NCBI GenBank assembly: GCA_021414105.1
Contig: JAIOPB010000034.1
Location: 18,588-82,587 of the forward strand
Source: Nitrosarchaeum sp.
Lineage (GTDB): Archaea; Thermoproteota; Nitrososphaeria; Nitrososphaerales; Nitrosopumilaceae
DNA length: 64,000 nucleotides
Direction: 5' to 3'
Positions within the stretch are counted from its first letter, which is position 1, and every line of letters starts with the position of its first letter. Both the position numbers and the translations under genes were made by a program. The notes beneath the pieces were generated by a model. It worked only from the letters and a program-made list of their open reading frames with translations. It searched no databases and was not told where the DNA came from. Of this stretch, positions 35,975 through 43,554 are shown piece after piece.

Positions 35975-37120
35975 TTAGAGAGCTTTGAGTTTTTCTTCTG
36001 CTGTTTTGAGACCTGCTTGGGCATCTGTATCATATCCCATCATAGCTAATGTTGATGAAATTGCAGAGACTGTTCTCATTACATGATATTTGTTAACTTC
36101 ACCCATGCATCCAACTCTGAATACTTTACCTTTAAGATTTCCAAATCCTCCAGCAACTAACACTTTGAATTTTTCGGCTAGTGTATCTCTAAAAGTTTTA
36201 TCTTCTAAACCATCCAAGTAGTTTAATGCAATAATTGAGATTGAACGATCTTCTTTTTTTGCAAATGGTGTAAGACCGATTGCACTTAAGCTAGAATATA
36301 GAGCATCAGAACACACCTTATGACGTTTGAATACATTTTCAAGTCCTTCTTCTAACATAATGGTTAGTGCTTCTCTGTATGCATAAAGTAAAGGTAATGC
36401 TGGAGTAAATGGAGTATGTTTTGATTCTTCATAATATTTGAAATATCTTGCTAAATTGAAGTACATTGTTGTAGGTTGATTTGCAATCATGTATTTTTTG
36501 GCTTTAGGACTAACAGATATTGGAGAAATTCCAGGAGGTGCAGCAATTGCTTTTTGTGCTCCAGTCATACATACATCAATATTCCATTTGTCAACTGGAA
36601 GGTTAACACCTCCAAGTAGAGAAACAGAATCTACAACATACATTGCATCATTACGTGATGTTAAATCAGATATTCTATCAAGATAATTTACCATTGTTCC
36701 AGTAGAGGTTTCATTGTGAACAACATAGAATGCTTTAACATCTTTATTATTATCAAATGCTTCTTTTATTTGATCAAAAGTTGCATTTTCTCCTGGAGGA
36801 GTTTGTAGTTTTACTACATGAGCTCCTTGAGCTTCAATTAGTTCTGCAAGTCTACTACTAAATTCTCCATTAACAGGAATTATGATTTTATCACCTTTTT
36901 TTACAATGTTTACTACACTTGCTTCAACTGCTCCAGTTCCTGATGCAGATAATGCAACTATATCATTTTGAGTTTGAAAAACCTGTTGTGTTTTTTCAAC
37001 TACATCAGTGTACAATTCAACAAAATCATCACTTCTGTGATTAATGATGGGAGCAAGCATCGCTCTCATAACTCTATTAGGTACATTTGTAGGACCAGGA
37101 AGCATTGATAAATATTCCAA
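35975..37120 (-). CDS. Class V aminotransferase (alanine/serine--glyoxylate or pyruvate type)
   Basis: A 381-residue PLP enzyme. 'LPGPTNVPNRVMRAMLAPIINHRSDDF' split over 7-33 is the AGT signature; 'ALSASGTGAVEASVVNIVKKGDK' binds the cofactor phosphate. The Schiff-base Lys is near 190 in 'MTGAQKAIAAPPG'. 'VVDSVSLLGGVNLPVDKW' carries the Asp contacting the pyridine nitrogen. Exact amino donor cannot be read. TTG start at 37120; an ATG five codons later is possible. Confidence 0.88.
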   Translation of the reverse strand: MEYLSMLPGPTNVPNRVMRAMLAPIINHRSDDFVELYTDVVEKTQQVFQTQNDIVALSASGTGAVEASVVNIVKKGDKIIIPVNGEFSSRLAELIEAQGAHVVKLQTPPGENATFDQIKEAFDNNKDVKAFYVVHNETSTGTMVNYLDRISDLTSRNDAMYVVDSVSLLGGVNLPVDKWNIDVCMTGAQKAIAAPPGISPISVSPKAKKYMIANQPTTMYFNLARYFKYYEESKHTPFTPALPLLYAYREALTIMLEEGLENVFKRHKVCSDALYSSLSAIGLTPFAKKEDRSISIIALNYLDGLEDKTFRDTLAEKFKVLVAGGFGNLKGKVFRVGCMGEVNKYHVMRTVSAISSTLAMMGYDTDAQAGLKTAEEKLKAL

Positions 37121-37162
37121 TTTTTATCGCCAACGTAAGTTTCTTATGGGGTTTATTTATAA

Positions 37163-37657
37163 TTAGAGATTTTTCAAACGTTGCTCGGCATTAGTTTTAT
37201 ACAAAAAATTTTTTGTTCCTTCAGGTACAAGATTCTCCCATGTTTGATCGCTTATTATAATATCTCGAATATTTGTTCCAGAAAGAATATCTCTTTTAAC
37301 AAATGGTATTGGTATAACTTCAACATCACGTTTTGAATAAAGATGTCTAGTTAATTCATCATTAGTAAAAATAGCATCAAATTTTGGGACTAGTGTATCA
37401 ATAAGTTCAATCCATTTTATGTGATTTTCTAAATCTGGAATAAAATAAATTTGAATCCTTGATTTCATAGATTCGTCAATTGAGGATAGAATCATTTCCT
37501 TTCGTTCTTCAGCTGAAAAAGGGTTGTTTTTTTGTAAGGGTTTGTTGGAACTGCCTAATCCTATCCATAATTTATCAACTTTAGATAATGCAAAACGTAA
37601 AGCATCAAGATGACCTAAGTGAAATGGCTGAAATCTTCCTATTAAGAGTCCATTCAT
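37163..37657 (-). CDS. nadM: Nicotinamide-nucleotide adenylyltransferase (archaeal NadM)
   Basis: A 164-residue nucleotidyltransferase that makes NAD from NMN and ATP. 'IGRFQPFHLGHLDALRFAL' contains the HxGH motif (13-16); 'LSGTNIRDIII' is the ISGTxIR motif. Length is typical of archaeal NadM. It is divergent from rtcA and separated from the aminotransferase by 42 bases. Pantetheine-phosphate adenylyltransferase is a related fold, but the archaeal NadM motif order fits better. Confidence 0.92.
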   Translation of the reverse strand: MNGLLIGRFQPFHLGHLDALRFALSKVDKLWIGLGSSNKPLQKNNPFSAEERKEMILSSIDESMKSRIQIYFIPDLENHIKWIELIDTLVPKFDAIFTNDELTRHLYSKRDVEVIPIPFVKRDILSGTNIRDIIISDQTWENLVPEGTKNFLYKTNAEQRLKNL

Positions 37658-37722
37658 ACAAAAAGATTAGAGAATTTCTTTTTAAAAAACTATCATAAAG
37701 CGTTGAATAAGAGTAGAAACAG

Positions 37723-38748
37723 ATGGATTTTCTAAAAATTAATGGAGAATTTGGTGAGGGTGGAGGACAAATAATTCGTACCGCAATAACATTATCATGT
37801 ATTACAAAACGACCTATAATTATAGAAAATATTAGAAAAAATAGAAAGATTCCGGGATTAAGACCACAACATCTTACAGCAATAAAAATTCTTCAAAAAA
37901 TTTGTGATGCAGATGTAGAAGGAGCAAAAATAGGATCAACAAGTTTAAAATTTGTTCCAGGGAATGTAAAAAGTTGCAATCTAATAGAAGATATTGGAAC
38001 AGCTGGAAGTATATCTCTAATACTACAAGTGTTGATTCCAGTAGCAGCAATTTGTCAAAAAAAATTAAATTTAACAATCAAGGGAGGTACAGATGCCTTA
38101 TGGAGTCCAACAATTGATTATACTCAATATGTCTTAAAAGAAGCATATTCAAGAATGGGAATTAAATTTTCAGTGAAATTAATCAAACGTGGTTATTATC
38201 CTAAAGGTGGTGGGGAAGTAAACCTGGAGGTTTTACCATCTAATGTAAAATCAATTTTATTATATCAAAGAAAAACAAAAAATATAAAATTACTTTGTTC
38301 ATTTTCTAATTTACCAAATGAATTAATAAAAAAACATGTTAAAAGTATTGAAAGAAAATTAACTGAAAAAAAATTTGTTGTTCAAACACAGATAAATGAA
38401 GAAAATGCAATTGATTCTGGGGCATCTTTATTGATTTTTAGTATTGATGAAGAATCAATAATTGGAATTGATTCTATATTTGATAAAAAAATTGAGAAAT
38501 TTGATTTAGATTTAGAAAGTTTTACTGAAAATAATCTTGGTGTTGATGAACGTCTTGCAGATATGCTTGTATTACCAGCAAGTCTTACTAATGAAATGAC
38601 AATTTTTAGAGTTAATAATATATCAAAACATTTAGAGACAAATTTGTTTGTGACTTCAAAAATTACTGGCTGCAAATATGGTGTAGGCAAATTAAGTGAT
38701 GGTTTTGAGGTTAGGATAGAAGGTGTCTCAAACACCAGTATCAAGTAA
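37723..38748 (+). CDS. rtcA: RNA 3'-terminal phosphate cyclase
   Basis: A 341-residue enzyme that converts RNA 3'-phosphate to 2',3'-cyclic phosphate with ATP. The signature EFGEGGGQIIRTAITLS is at 5-21, with 'RKNRKIPGLRPQHLTAIKIL' following. 'KGGTDALWSPTIDY' and 'YYPKGGGEVNLEV' are also typical. The adenylated catalytic His is seen in 'NISKHLETNLFVT' near 306. The 3' end overlaps the convergent CopD-like gene by 21 bases. Confidence 0.93.
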   Translation: MDFLKINGEFGEGGGQIIRTAITLSCITKRPIIIENIRKNRKIPGLRPQHLTAIKILQKICDADVEGAKIGSTSLKFVPGNVKSCNLIEDIGTAGSISLILQVLIPVAAICQKKLNLTIKGGTDALWSPTIDYTQYVLKEAYSRMGIKFSVKLIKRGYYPKGGGEVNLEVLPSNVKSILLYQRKTKNIKLLCSFSNLPNELIKKHVKSIERKLTEKKFVVQTQINEENAIDSGASLLIFSIDEESIIGIDSIFDKKIEKFDLDLESFTENNLGVDERLADMLVLPASLTNEMTIFRVNNISKHLETNLFVTSKITGCKYGVGKLSDGFEVRIEGVSNTSIK

Positions 38749-39225
38749 AGATGCAAAAAATAGAATTGCTACAGATAAAACTACTGTGATTTCTCCAAGA
38801 ATGATAATTTTTTTTCTTAACTTTTGAATTTGAAGAGGTGACATTTGTTTTGACATTATCTTGTCTTCTACATCTTTTCTGATAACTCTTACATGTATTA
38901 CATATGTAATAATTAACGCAATGACCAAAACTATCTTAATGATAAGAAAATTGCCATAGCTTGTAGCCATTAACAAATCAGGTTTACTCAAAAGCACATG
39001 TGAATTGTATAAACCAGTACCTATGAGAATTATTAATGATGGAATAGCAATTTTGTTGAATCTTTTGCCAACTTTAATCATAAGTTGTAATCTTTCTTCA
39101 ACAGAATCAAACATTGTTTTGAGAAGAGGAGAAAAAACAATTCCAATGAAAATGGAACCTCCTACCCAAATAGCAGCTGAAATAAGATGAATCCATAAAA
39201 TTATTGCTTGCTCTAATGGAGTCAT
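38728..39225 (-). CDS. CopD-like membrane protein
   Basis: A 165-residue protein with four hydrophobic helices (about 7-30, 57-75, 88-110, 140-160). It opens with 'AIILWIHLISAAIWVGGSIF', the CopD/DUF4149-type helix with an intramembrane His, and has a second His in 'YNSHVLL'. CopD homologues are linked to copper uptake or haem. Copper handling would matter for an ammonia oxidiser, but the substrate is inferred. Confidence 0.65.
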   Translation of the reverse strand: MTPLEQAIILWIHLISAAIWVGGSIFIGIVFSPLLKTMFDSVEERLQLMIKVGKRFNKIAIPSLIILIGTGLYNSHVLLSKPDLLMATSYGNFLIIKIVLVIALIITYVIHVRVIRKDVEDKIMSKQMSPLQIQKLRKKIIILGEITVVLSVAILFFASLLDTGV

Positions 39226-39307
39226 AACATATTGTATTTCAAATCAAATATTATGTATTTGGATCTTGACAACCTTTTTTAGTTGTACATAATGTGATAT
39301 CATTGAA

Positions 39308-39802
39308 TTGGGATTACAAAATAAAATAATAGTCTATGCTGCAATTGCGGGATTATTTGGAATGATGGGCATAATTGTATGGTATGCTAGTCTTGATAAT
39401 CCAGAATTAGAACAAGTTGAAATTAAATTACTAAATGTTGAGGTTAAAGATGTTAATAAAATTGAAAATTCTGCTAAATTGGAAGTTACTTTTCTTGTAA
39501 AGAATCCAAGTGAAAAAACATTCACAGTTCCAATTATCGGTTACCAACTTTATGCAGATGGACAATTATTGGGTTCGAGTCAATATTCTACTGAAGATAT
39601 TGCAATGCCTGGTAGGGCAGTATTTTATTCGGGAGTGGAAATTCCTTTGAAAAATACATTTGTTCTAAACAAATCAGATGTTAATTCTGAAATATATCAA
39701 GCAGTTTTGAATGGAAATATCAGTAGTTTTAGTGCTGAGGGAAGTATAACCACAGAAACTTCTTGGAGTTTAGTTGAAAAAGCATTCAAGACTTCAACTT
39801 AG
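39308..39802 (+). CDS. Membrane-anchored LEA14-like domain protein
   Basis: A 164-residue protein with an N-terminal anchor (~7-27, 'IIVYAAIAGLFGMMGIIVWYA') and an LEA14-like beta-sandwich from ~38 with 'KLEVTFLVKNPSEKTFTVPIIGYQLY', matching the NP-x-Y layout of the paralogues at 8634 and 45638. TTG start at 39308. Likely outside the membrane. Divergent from the CopD-like gene. Confidence 0.65.
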   Translation: MGLQNKIIVYAAIAGLFGMMGIIVWYASLDNPELEQVEIKLLNVEVKDVNKIENSAKLEVTFLVKNPSEKTFTVPIIGYQLYADGQLLGSSQYSTEDIAMPGRAVFYSGVEIPLKNTFVLNKSDVNSEIYQAVLNGNISSFSAEGSITTETSWSLVEKAFKTST

Positions 39803-39812
39803 GTTAAAAAAG

Positions 39813-39886
39813 TGGGCCGAGTGAGATTCGAACTCACGATCACTGCCATGTCGGGGCAGTATCCTAACCGGCTAGACTACCGGCCC
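39813..39886 (-). tRNA. tRNA-Val (anticodon GAC)
   Basis: A 74-nt cloverleaf on the minus strand. The acceptor GGGCCGG pairs with TCGGCCC (one G-U), discriminator A. D-stem GTCT/GGAT. The anticodon stem CTGCC/GGCAG encloses the loop CCGACAT. The T-arm is GTGAG-TTCGAAT-CTCAC. The anticodon at 34-36 is GAC, giving valine. Position 33 is C instead of the near-universal U. CCA is not encoded. A run of T follows the 3' end as a likely terminator. No intron. Confidence 0.9.
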
Positions 39887-39969
39887 ATTGAAGTAAAAGA
39901 TTAGGTGCAGGCATTATTAACGTTTAACAAAAGAAAGGATTGAATAAAAAGAAGAAAGACGTCTAAGAG

Positions 39970-40680
39970 TTGACAGAAGAATTTACCGATGAGGAAAAAA
40001 AAGGTTTCTACAAGGCAATTTACTCAAGGAGAGACGTCAGATCTCATTTTACCTCAAAAACTATCGAAGATGATGTTTTATCTAGAATTCTAAATGCTGC
40101 ACATCATGCACCATCTGTTGGTTTTTCTCAGCCATGGAATTTTATTTTGATAAAAGATATCACTACAAAAAAGAAAATCAAAGATTCTTTTGAAGAAGAA
40201 AAAAATCGCTCATCAAAATTAGTTGAAGAACCAAAGAGAACAAAATATCTTTCATTTAAACTCGAAGGAATTTTAGAATCACCTATCAATCTATGTGTAA
40301 CATATGATCCTTCAAAGTTTGGTCCATTTGTAATTGGCAGATCAAGTATTCCTGAGGCAGGATTGTACAGTGTATGTTGCGCTATTCAGAATTTGTGGCT
40401 TGCCGCAAGAACAGAAGGAATTGGACTTGGTTGGGTGAGTATTCTTTCAAATGATACTCTCAAAGAAGTTTTAGAATTACCAGAATATGTTGTTCCAATA
40501 GCATATCTTTGTTTAGGATATGTGGATGAATTTGCACAAAAGCCAGATCTTGAAACAGCAGGATGGCTTCCAAGACTAGATCTTAAGGATGTTGTATATT
40601 TTGAGAAATGGCAAGATACAAAAAATATAGGCTGGAATCAAATACAAGAAATGATCAAAACTAATCTTGATTACGCTTAA
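39970..40680 (+). CDS. bluB: 5,6-dimethylbenzimidazole synthase
   Basis: A 236-residue nitroreductase-fold flavin enzyme that cuts up FMNH2 to make 5,6-dimethylbenzimidazole, the lower base of cobalamin. Family markers: 'FYKAIYSRRDVRSHF', 'AAHHAPSVGFSQPWNF', 'LEGILESPINLCVTYDPSKFGP', and 'VCCAIQNLWLAARTEGIGLGW' split across 136-157. These separate BluB from ordinary nitroreductases. TTG start at 39970. Supports cobalamin (not pseudocobalamin) synthesis, together with the methyltransferase at 51829. Confidence 0.93.
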   Translation: MTEEFTDEEKKGFYKAIYSRRDVRSHFTSKTIEDDVLSRILNAAHHAPSVGFSQPWNFILIKDITTKKKIKDSFEEEKNRSSKLVEEPKRTKYLSFKLEGILESPINLCVTYDPSKFGPFVIGRSSIPEAGLYSVCCAIQNLWLAARTEGIGLGWVSILSNDTLKEVLELPEYVVPIAYLCLGYVDEFAQKPDLETAGWLPRLDLKDVVYFEKWQDTKNIGWNQIQEMIKTNLDYA

Positions 40681-40704
40681 ATAATTACAAGTATTTTTTT
40701 TGCT

Positions 40705-40798
40705 GGGCTTGTGGCGCAGAGTCATTTTGGACGCGAAACTTGGATAGCGCAGTAGCCTCCTAAGTTACAGGTCGAGGGATCGAAGCCCTCCAAGCCCG
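40705..40798 (+). tRNA. tRNA-Arg (anticodon CCT) with a D-loop intron
   Basis: The acceptor GGGCTTG (40705-40711) pairs with CAAGCCC (40791-40797), discriminator G. D-stem GCGC/GCGC at 40714-40717 and 40747-40750. The anticodon stem is GTAGC/GTTAC with loop CTCCTAA; anticodon CCT (arginine, AGG). The T-arm is GAGGG-ATCGAAG-CCCTC. The D-loop region spans 29 bases instead of about 10, which fits an intron of about 19 nt at an unusual place. No CCA encoded. Confidence 0.9.
40720..40738 (+). other. Probable tRNA intron in the D-loop
   Basis: Removing 40720-40738 leaves a normal 10-base D-loop AGCTTGGATA. Around the 5' splice site CGC (40715-40717) can pair with GCG (40733-40735), followed by a 3-base bulge AGA (40718-40720) and a GTC/GAC stem (40721-40723 with 40730-40732). 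The 3' site sits in an AAA (40736-40738) bulge. This looks like a relaxed bulge-helix-bulge. The boundary could shift by one base. Confidence 0.7.
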
Positions 40799-40856
40799 TT
40801 TTCTTTTTTGAAAAAGTATTGTTGCAATTTAAATACAAAGATAGACGGTCAGAATC

Positions 40857-41387
40857 ATGAAAGTTGTAATAATTTCTGGAAGTCCTAGAAAAAATGGAAA
40901 TACTCAAGTAATAATGAAATATGTTTTTGAATATACAAAATCAAAAAATTCTGATACTAAATTTATTAATCTTTCAGATGGACAAATTGAATGCTATAGA
41001 GGACCAGAAGAAGAATACAATGAACATACAAAAAATGCAGCTAACAATATCATGGATGCAGATGTTTGGTTAATTGGATCACCAATTTATAACTCATTTT
41101 TTAGTTCAGCATTGAAAAATCTATTTGAATATATCAATTATAAGAAAACTGAAGGTAAAGTAGCTGGCATGGCAATTTTAGCTGCAGGTAATATTGGATT
41201 TGTTGATGTTCAAACATTGATCACACAATTATTATCATATTTCAGAGTAGTTACTAATCCTAAAGCAGTATTTCTCACTACAGAATCAATCTCAGAAAAC
41301 ACTATATCAAATGATGATGACAAGAAAAGATTAAGAGAGTTAGTAGATGAGACTTTGAAAATGGCTTCTAAACTACATCAAGATTAG
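40857..41387 (+). CDS. NAD(P)H-dependent FMN reductase-like flavoprotein
   Basis: A 176-residue flavodoxin-fold protein. 'IISGSPRKNGNTQVIMKYV' (5-23) is the FMN phosphate-binding loop and 'LIGSPIYNSFFSSALKNLFEYI' (~63-84) is the NADPH-dependent FMN reductase motif. It could supply reduced flavin; BluB needs FMNH2 and lies just upstream, but this link is inference. It overlaps a secreted-protein gene on the other strand by 20 bases. Confidence 0.85.
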   Translation: MKVVIISGSPRKNGNTQVIMKYVFEYTKSKNSDTKFINLSDGQIECYRGPEEEYNEHTKNAANNIMDADVWLIGSPIYNSFFSSALKNLFEYINYKKTEGKVAGMAILAAGNIGFVDVQTLITQLLSYFRVVTNPKAVFLTTESISENTISNDDDKKRLRELVDETLKMASKLHQD

Positions 41388-41817
41388 GATATAGATATAC
41401 TACCTTAAAGATTTTAACAGTATAACTACCATCAAAAATTTTAGTTATCTGTCCTTGATCTGAGTCAAGTACTCTGAATTTGTATTCATATGAACCATCT
41501 TCATTGACTGGAGTTTGTGCAAAGTGTACAGCACCAACACTGTTTCCTGTAATGATTTCGTTATTATCAAAAATTTGAATAATTACAGGATAATCAGCCA
41601 CATGATTTAAGATCTTTCCTTCAACAAATCCCCATGGTAATTTATTATCTTTAGAGATGGACATTTGAAGTGTTGTTTTTTCAATTCCCATAGAATTGTT
41701 AATTGGAGTAATTTCTGTTTGTGATTCAATTGGTTCAGCAAAAGAATTTGCGTTAGATATAACAGTAGTAAATAATATTGATGCAATAAGACTTGCAAAT
41801 ATAATATTTTTAGACAT
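41368..41817 (-). CDS. Secreted beta-rich hypothetical protein
   Basis: A 149-residue product starting at the ATG at 41817 ('MSKNIIFASLIASILFTTVI'), a clear signal peptide ending near 'NSFAEP'. The mature part reads as beta strands: 'VEGKILNHVADYPVIIQIFDNN' and 'YEYKFRVLDSD'. This resembles the Ig-like extracellular domains repeated in ammonia-oxidiser surface proteins. A longer ORF start at 41886 would put 23 residues before the signal peptide, so I reject it. Confidence 0.6.
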   Translation of the reverse strand: MSKNIIFASLIASILFTTVISNANSFAEPIESQTEITPINNSMGIEKTTLQMSISKDNKLPWGFVEGKILNHVADYPVIIQIFDNNEIITGNSVGAVHFAQTPVNEDGSYEYKFRVLDSDQGQITKIFDGSYTVKIFKVVYLYPNLDVV

Positions 41818-41890
41818 TATAGTAATTTCTTTATTTAGTTTAAAAGATTTGTTACAATTCATTGAAATTAAAACGATAAGAGTCAAATAT

Positions 41891-41920
41891 TAACATGACG
41901 TATAAGTCATACTAGCGAAT
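41891..41920. promoter_or_regulatory. Candidate operator-promoter of the Cys-rich peptide
   Basis: ATGAC-GTATAA-GTCAT (41895-41910) is a 5-bp inverted repeat around a TATA-like centre, 11 bases upstream of the ATG. The arrangement would let a dimeric regulator cover the promoter. It could also serve the divergent gene that starts at 41817. Confidence 0.35.
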
Positions 41921-42034
41921 ATGAAGAAAGATCCAACAGAATTATGTTCATGTAAATGTCATTACGGTGGTGCCGTAAGCTGTCCAAGTTGTAAAAATAA
42001 TCATGGCATAGTATGTTGTCACTGTAAGGATTAA
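41921..42034 (+). CDS. Cys-rich small protein (37 aa), probable metal binder
   Basis: MKKDPTELCSCKCHYGGAVS starts a 37-residue product with eight cysteines (9, 11, 13, 21, 24, 32, 33, 35) and three histidines. CxCxCH, CxxC and CCxC patterns suggest zinc or copper binding, like a zinc ribbon or a small metallothionein. I do not recognise the family. Eight Cys in frame in 37 codons of AT-rich DNA is unlikely by chance, which supports it as a gene. Confidence 0.65.
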   Translation: MKKDPTELCSCKCHYGGAVSCPSCKNNHGIVCCHCKD

Positions 42035-42036
42035 CT

Positions 42037-42522
42037 CTATTTGTTTTTTGTTTTACTTCCAAAGGCCAACATCTTAAGATTAGCAAGTTCTGTTTTTAAT
42101 GATTCAATTTGAACTAGAGTTTGCAGATTTGAAATTTCTTGATTTAATCTTTCAATTTCACTGTCCTTTAGTTTTACAGTTTCTTTGAGTTTGTTTAGTT
42201 CTCCAGATAATTCATTTTGTGCCGTTTTAATTTCAGTAGAACTAACTTGTTTCCCATTTGCAGTGTAAATTTGAGTGGTTTGTAAATTACTCAAGCTTTT
42301 TTTTTCGTTATGACTCATATGTGTTTTAGATTTATGCATGTAATCATTACTCTTTTGAGAAATCCAACATGTAAAAGTAAGGAACCAAGTTATTGATACA
42401 GCCATAATAAATACAAAATTTAGGATGGGTGCAAAAGCTATAAAAAAAGGCCATAGTCCTGTAAGCGTTGCCGCAAAGACTCCAGTAACCATTGTTGCTA
42501 AATGGTTTCCAAGATATCCCAT
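42037..42522 (-). CDS. Membrane protein with coiled-coil tail
   Basis: A 161-residue protein. Residues ~5-50 are hydrophobic, probably two helices ('GVFAATLTGLWPFFIAFAPI', 'FVFIMAVSITWFLTFTCW'). Residues ~100-150 form a heptad coiled coil ('LSGELNKLKETVKLKDSEIE'). No enzymatic motif and no family recognised. It converges with the Cys-rich peptide. Confidence 0.5.
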   Translation of the reverse strand: MGYLGNHLATMVTGVFAATLTGLWPFFIAFAPILNFVFIMAVSITWFLTFTCWISQKSNDYMHKSKTHMSHNEKKSLSNLQTTQIYTANGKQVSSTEIKTAQNELSGELNKLKETVKLKDSEIERLNQEISNLQTLVQIESLKTELANLKMLAFGSKTKNK

Positions 42523-42606
42523 AATTTATTTGAAAAATTCATTGTTTATAACAGTAATGCTGATATTAAAAATCGATATTAAGTAAAAAGAAAAAAAGAG
42601 CCTAGT

Positions 42607-42831
42607 TTATTCGTCTTCAGAAGTAGATGTTTTAGGCATATCTGATTGTAAGATCTGGATTTTTTGTAGTAATTCAGTTCTCAAATCTCTTGCGACCCTT
42701 CTAACGGTAGGTCTTGGAACACCAAGTTCATCTACGACTTTGGTATAGATATCTTGTTTGTCAGTTACTCCTTTGTCAAGATAAGAATTAATTGCTTCTT
42801 TAATGATCGTGCTCTGGTTTGTACGATTCAA
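42607..42831 (-). CDS. Small helix-turn-helix DNA-binding protein
   Basis: A 74-residue protein. 'IIKEAINSYLDKGVTDKQDIYTKVVDELGVPRPTVRRVARDLRTELLQ' spread across 9-56 is a clear HTH, with 'VPRPTVRRVARDL' as recognition helix. The tail is acidic. The family is widespread in ammonia-oxidising archaea and may be an abundant regulator or nucleoid protein. TATATAA at 42855-42861 lies 24-30 bases upstream. A 16-nt palindrome and a 15-bp inverted repeat lie further upstream. Confidence 0.7.
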   Translation of the reverse strand: MNRTNQSTIIKEAINSYLDKGVTDKQDIYTKVVDELGVPRPTVRRVARDLRTELLQKIQILQSDMPKTSTSEDE

Positions 42832-42896
42832 CAGATTCTAAATTTTAGTTGTTCTATATAAGACTATAACTTTTTGAAATGGTTTAATTTTTGATT

Positions 42897-42912
42897 TAAC
42901 TATTAATAGTTA
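42897..42912. repeat. Perfect 16-nt palindrome, candidate operator
   Basis: TAACTATTAATAGTTA is fully self-complementary. It lies 66-81 bases upstream of the HTH-protein ATG and about 165 bases upstream of the cyclophilin gene, within their shared 246 bp divergent promoter region. Confidence 0.55.
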
Positions 42913-42925
42913 GAAAATATTTTAG

Positions 42926-42964
42926 AATAAAATAATTATTCAATAATTAAATAATTATTTTATT
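42926..42964. repeat. 15-bp perfect AT-only inverted repeat
   Basis: The left arm at 42926-42940 and the right arm at 42950-42964 are exact reverse complements, with a 9-base spacer. It contains only A and T in the arms, so chance pairing is easier than for mixed sequence, but 15 perfect pairs is still notable. Could be an operator, a hairpin or a DNA-unwinding element. The rest of the 246 bp gap is AT-rich and shows no gene. Confidence 0.5.
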
Positions 42965-43077
42965 AACGAAAAACGTACTGATTATTACGAATTTTTTAAA
43001 ATACAATAACCAACTATAAGAATTTTAAATTATTTATTACAAAAAGACTCTTATGATAAGACCGTTGATAACCCCTG

Positions 43078-43554
43078 TTGAGTACAGCAATTATTGAAAC
43101 TAACTTAGGAACAATTGCATTCAAATTACTTCCTGATTTGGCACCAGAAACGGTTAGAAATTTTGAGAAATTAGCAAGGGATGGATTCTATAATGGTACA
43201 CTTTTTCATAGAGTTATTCCTGGATTTATGATTCAAGGGGGGGATCCAAATACAAAGAGTGGAAATAAGAGCACTTGGGGAACTGGAGGGCCAGGTCATA
43301 CAATTAAGGCTGAATTTAGTTCAAGATCACATCACCGTGGTATTGTTTCTATGGCTAGAGCACAGGATCCAAATAGTGCAGGTTCACAATTTTTCATTGT
43401 TACAACAGATAGTACATTTCTTGATAGGCAATATACGGTATTTGGGGAAGTAATAGAAGGAATGGATGTTGCAGATAAAATTGTAAATTTACAAAGAGAT
43501 CGTAATGATTGCCCCATTGAAGAGGCAAAAATGCTTCATGTTAAAGTGGAATAA
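43078..43554 (+). CDS. Cyclophilin-type peptidyl-prolyl isomerase
   Basis: A 158-residue cyclophilin. 'FEKLARDGFYNGTLFHRVI' followed by 'FMIQGGDPNTKSG' contains the catalytic Arg (of FHRVI). 'GIVSMARAQDPNSAGSQFFI' completes the active site. Cytoplasmic folding helper. TTG start at 43078. The next gene starts at the base after its stop. Confidence 0.93.
   Translation: MSTAIIETNLGTIAFKLLPDLAPETVRNFEKLARDGFYNGTLFHRVIPGFMIQGGDPNTKSGNKSTWGTGGPGHTIKAEFSSRSHHRGIVSMARAQDPNSAGSQFFIVTTDSTFLDRQYTVFGEVIEGMDVADKIVNLQRDRNDCPIEEAKMLHVKVE

Noticed and set aside
37723..38748. RtcA apparently lacking its catalytic His at the DERLADM segment
   Set aside because: The catalytic His lies later, in NISKHLETN, matching the HLLTN region of known RtcA. 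The enzyme looks intact.
41818..41886. Upstream extension of the secreted protein gene to 41886
   Set aside because: It would put 23 polar residues before a good signal peptide; the ATG at 41817 fits better.
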